A DNA stretch of 64,000 bases from Stictocephala bisonia (Eukaryota; Arthropoda; Insecta; Hemiptera; Membracidae). Positions 61,207 to 64,000 of the stretch are shown one piece after another. The notes under the pieces are model-generated. The model searched no databases, had not been told where the DNA came from, and was given only the letters and a program-made list of their open reading frames with translations. Numbering within the stretch: position 1 is the stretch's first letter; each line of letters starts with the position of its first letter. The translations under genes were made by a program, and so were the position numbers. Where the stretch lies: NCBI GenBank assembly GCA_035578905.1, contig JAQJVL010000247.1, positions 974,972 to 1,038,971 on the forward strand, written 5' to 3'.

Positions 61207-61968
61207 AATTTAGGTCAGTCCAATTTGTTGTCTTAAAATCTTTAACCTTGGTCCAAGAAGAGGTTTTGTAAACATATCAGCTAGTTGTTCACTAGTGTCA
61301 ATTCTCTTTACTTCGAGGTTTCCTGCTGTCACTTGTTCTCGTATGAAGAAGTGTTTGATTTCAATGTGTTTGGTTCTTCTATGATGCTCTGGATTCTGTG
61401 CTAGACATATGGCGGCTTCATTGTCTACGAAGATCACAGGTGTGCTTTTAAGTTCAGTTAGTGCACTTAGTAGTCGCTTTAACCAAATTGCATCCCTGGC
61501 CGCCTCACTCGCAGCTACTATCTCAGCTCCCGTAGTTGAAAGTTGAACAGAAGACTGTCGTTGGCTGATCCATGATATCGCTCCACCTGCGTACAGAGTC
61601 AGTAATCCTGTTGTAGATCTCCTGGTTTCATGGTCACCGCCAAAGTCTGAATCGCTGTAGCAATAAAGTACACCACTTCCAACGTTCTTCTTGTACACGA
61701 TTCCACTGTCTTTAGTACCCTGAAGGTATCTGAGTATTCGCTTTACTCGACACCAATCATTCGCTGTAGGATTTTCTAGGCATCTGGACAGTACACTTAC
61801 TGCGTATGCGATATCCGGTCTGGTACTAACCATGAGGTACATGAGGGCTCCGACAGCTTCTCGATATGGAAAAGATGTCTCCGTTCTGTTATCTTCTAGG
61901 TCAGATTTACTATAGGTGTTGGGATCTGCAGTTTTCCATTTTGAACCTTTCCAAAATTCTTGAAACAT
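61207..61968 (-). pseudogene. pol: Copia RNase H and connection region
   Basis: The C-terminal part of the polyprotein, which degrades RNA in the RNA-DNA hybrid. YREAVGALMYLMVSTRPDIA, then RVKRILRYLQGTKDSGIVY form the connection. YSDSDFGGDHETRRSTTG holds the first RNase H Asp, QLSTTGAEIVAASEAARDAI the Glu, and FVDNEAAICLAQNPEHHRRT the next Asp. KHIEIKHFFIREQV and QLADMFTKPL are the classic copia ending. It stops at about 61207, 26 bp from the polypurine tract. The frame is separated from the RT by a break at 61970-62080. Confidence 0.93.
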
Positions 61969-62080
61969 ATCCCTTTTGACTTAATTTGATATTTTCACCA
62001 GATTTTGAAATCTCCAATCCTAAAAAATAATCTGCTGGTTTTGACTTGATTTTAAATTCTTTCTTCAATTCTTCTAAGAA

Positions 62081-62656
62081 TTATTTTAAATCTTCATCAT
62101 GAGTCGTAGCAATGAGTCCATCATCAACATAGAGAACAACGATTAACTTATGTCCGCAGTAATTGCGGATAAATAGACATGGGTCATCATCACTTTTTTT
62201 CAGTCCCAGGTTTGTTAGGACTATTCCAACTCTCTTGTTCCAGCATCTCGGTGCTTGTTTTAAACCATACAAACTTTTATTAAGCTTGCAAACGCGATTA
62301 CTGTTATCGCTGAATCCTTCCGGTTGATGCATATAAATCTCTTCATTTTTTTTTCCGTATAAAAAGGCAGTAGTCACATCAAACTGTGTAAGTTTCATAC
62401 CTTCATTAGCAGCTACTGCAATGACACTTCTTATTGTTGGCATTTTGGCTACTGGACTAAAGGTTTGATTATAATCAATTCCTTTCTTCTGAGAAAATCC
62501 CTTGACTACTAGATGAGCTTTGTATCTGTCTATGGATCCATCCGCATTTGTTTTTATTTTGTATACCCATTTACAAGATATGGCTTTGTGACTTTTGGGA
62601 AGTTCAGTAAGTGTCCACACTTCATGCATGTTAAGTGAGCTAATCTCATCTTCCAT
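62081..62656 (-). pseudogene. pol: Copia reverse transcriptase
   Basis: 191 codons: SCKWVYKIKTNADGSIDRYK (RT motif 1), GFSQKKGIDYNQTFSPVAK, LTQFDVTTAFLYGKKNEEIY (first catalytic Asp region), VCKLNKSLYGLKQAPRCWN, and VLYVDDGLIATTHDE with the catalytic YVDD at about 62125. All are hallmarks of Ty1/copia RT. The usual DVKTAFLNG region is slightly altered (DVTTAFLYG). It overlaps the integrase frame at 62554-62656 in a different phase, so a frameshift joins them. It ends at a stop at 62081 before the connection. Confidence 0.93.
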
Positions 62657-64000
62657 CGCTTTTTGCCAGTGGAAATGATCTTCAGAGTTTTTTCCTCCAT
62701 GTAAGTATTTGGTTCATAATGTGCATTCTCGACAACAGCACTCATCAAAAAATCTTCAAAACGAACAGGCTGCCGTACCGTTGATCTATCTCGAAGGTGG
62801 CGAGTTTGCACGATGTTTTCTTCCTGTTGTTCTGCGTCCTCATCTATTGTTTCATCATCTTCCGGTTTATTTTCAGGAAATTGAATGATAACGTTATCTT
62901 CTACAGAGGCTGGACAGCTCTTTTCCTCTGTTCTAACGGGAACTTCTTCATCTGAAGACATGGGTCTGTTTACTTTGAATTTACTAATAGGCTCTTTCAG
63001 AAATGTTACATCCCGAGACCGAATGACACTACATTTCCTTGAATTCCAGAGACGATACCCATCATTACCATCATATCCAATAAGTTGGCACTTCATTGCT
63101 TTCTTTTCAAACTTGTGGCTTCTTTGCTTCGGAACATGGACAAAACAAGTAGTCCCGATAACTCGTAAATGTTTTATCGAAGGACTTTTTCTGAACCATA
63201 ATTCATATGGAGTCTTGCCAGCAACTGATGACTTGGCAGTTCTGTTCAAAATATAGGCTGCGGTATTTATTAATTCAGCCCACAAGCTTTGAGGCAGATC
63301 ACCGTGCGCATGCATCATTGACCTTGCACATTCAACAATAGTTCGATTTTCTCTCTCTGCAGATCCATTTTGTTGTGGGGTGTACGGCATTGTGATCAAC
63401 TGTTGTATTCCATTTGCTTGAAGAACTTGTCTAATACTTCTGTTGTCAAATACACCTCCTCCATCACATCTTAACTTGCATATTATATGGCCTGTGACTT
63501 TGACTTCTGCAAAAAACTGCTTGAGCTTCTCTACAACTTTAGATTTTGTTTTCATAAAGTAAACACTGCGGTAGCGAATAAAGTCATCCTTAAACAATAC
63601 AAAATATTTTGAACCTCCTATTGACTCAAAGAAAGGTCCGCAAACATTAGAGTGGATTATTTCACCCGGCACTGAAGCTCTGTGTTCATCTCTGCTTCTG
63701 AAATGAGTTCTGTGCATTTTTCCATATGCACAACCTTCACATATCTCATTGTCAAGCTTGAAATTAAGGTTTAGTTCCTTCCTTGCAATTTCTTGTCCAT
63801 GGGTTTTGCTTTGGTGCCCTAGTCGTTCATGAAGTAACCGCAACTGATCATCAGCTGGAACTCCTTCCATTAGGCCTAGTGATTTTCTTACTGCTAGCTT
63901 AAACAAGCCGCCGCCTCGACTTCTATGTCCTTTGATGAGCGGTTTACCATTGTTGTCAAACAAAGTACAGCCCTCAGATGTTGAAACAAATTTACTATTT
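62554..64000 (-). pseudogene. pol: Copia GAG-pre-integrase and integrase, truncated by the window
   Basis: The frame is open up to the window edge. LHERLGHQSKTHGQEIAR with CEGCAYGKMHRTHF is the HHCC-type pre-integrase zinc region. The core follows: GEIIHSNVCGPF (about 63670), where copia integrases have Asp after HS/T but this copy has Asn; then LRCDGGGVFDN (about 63470) and PYTPQQNGSAERENRT (about 63370), with the second Asp and the Glu. The linker contains LIGYDGNDGYRLWN and an acidic stretch. After about 62650 the frame leaves the RT reading. With the first catalytic residue changed and frame breaks downstream, activity is not expected. Confidence 0.9.

Larger units (their letters stand above)
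60916..64000 (-). mobile_element. Ty1/copia retrotransposon, 3' part, defective
   Basis: The domain order on the minus strand is GAG-pre-integrase, integrase, reverse transcriptase, RNase H, polypurine tract, LTR. Integrase before RT is diagnostic of Ty1/copia. The coding region is broken by frame changes at about 62650 and 61970-62080. Gag, protease and the 5' LTR lie beyond 64000. Confidence 0.95.

Noticed and set aside
62885..63256. 123-codon plus-strand ORF
   Set aside because: Antisense to the copia integrase-RT linker.

Overview
This is a stretch of eukaryotic nuclear DNA, most likely from an insect. It is strongly AT-rich and gene-poor, and nearly every recognisable feature is a transposable element or a tandem repeat. 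The animal/arthropod call rests on a BEL/Pao retrotransposon (a group confined to animals), a Ty1/copia element, tRNA- and 5S-like SINEs, short interstitial runs of the arthropod telomere unit (TTAGG/CCTAA) and very long simple-sequence tracts. The order is not established from the sequence; a hemipteran is a guess only. No bacterial-type operon, CRISPR array or intact host gene is visible.

Layout. 1-3.3 kb: unremarkable AT-rich DNA with one near-perfect 373-bp hairpin. 3352-9225: a full-length but broken BEL/Pao element with 224-bp LTRs and an ATATT target duplication. 9.2-20.3 kb: an inverted pair of 5S-like repeats, a tRNA-like SINE (family A), a LINE C-terminal fragment, GC-rich repeats carrying TGACGTCA, an unrecognised coding remnant and a rearranged SINE (family B). 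21206-22529: a structured element bounded by mirror-image hairpins and a 9-bp direct repeat, apparently inserted in or beside a LINE remnant. 22.8-33 kb: mostly empty, with small repeats, telomere-like runs and a 20-bp minisatellite. 33.1-34.8 kb: a degenerate LINE (endonuclease plus reverse transcriptase) behind a tRNA-like head.

35.7-40.7 kb: more repeat copies, a perfect 56-bp palindrome forming the end of an unrecognised pseudogene, and an (AG)n tract. 41636-43599: a 1.96-kb element with 516-bp terminal inverted repeats around a frameshifted zinc-finger-like ORF and no transposase. 45.1-45.6 kb: about 490 bp of (TG)n. 46.7-59.3 kb: a run of minisatellites with periods of 31/33, 41, 26, 104, 141 and 82 bp, plus further SINEs. 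60059-60365: a foldback whose arms carry a hammerhead-like core of the kind known from Penelope-like elements. 60916-64000: the 3' part of a minus-strand Ty1/copia element that runs off the window.

The genes do not form a pathway. BEL and copia proteins act for their own elements, and both are inactivated. The SINEs, hairpin elements and TIR element encode no mobilising enzyme and would have depended on partners elsewhere. Three short splice-bounded open segments (44.3, 52.1, 58.9 kb) are the only candidates for host exons, all weak. The best leads for something undescribed are the 21.2-22.5 kb hairpin-ended element, the 41.6-43.6 kb TIR element, and the two SINE families that share one 3' domain.
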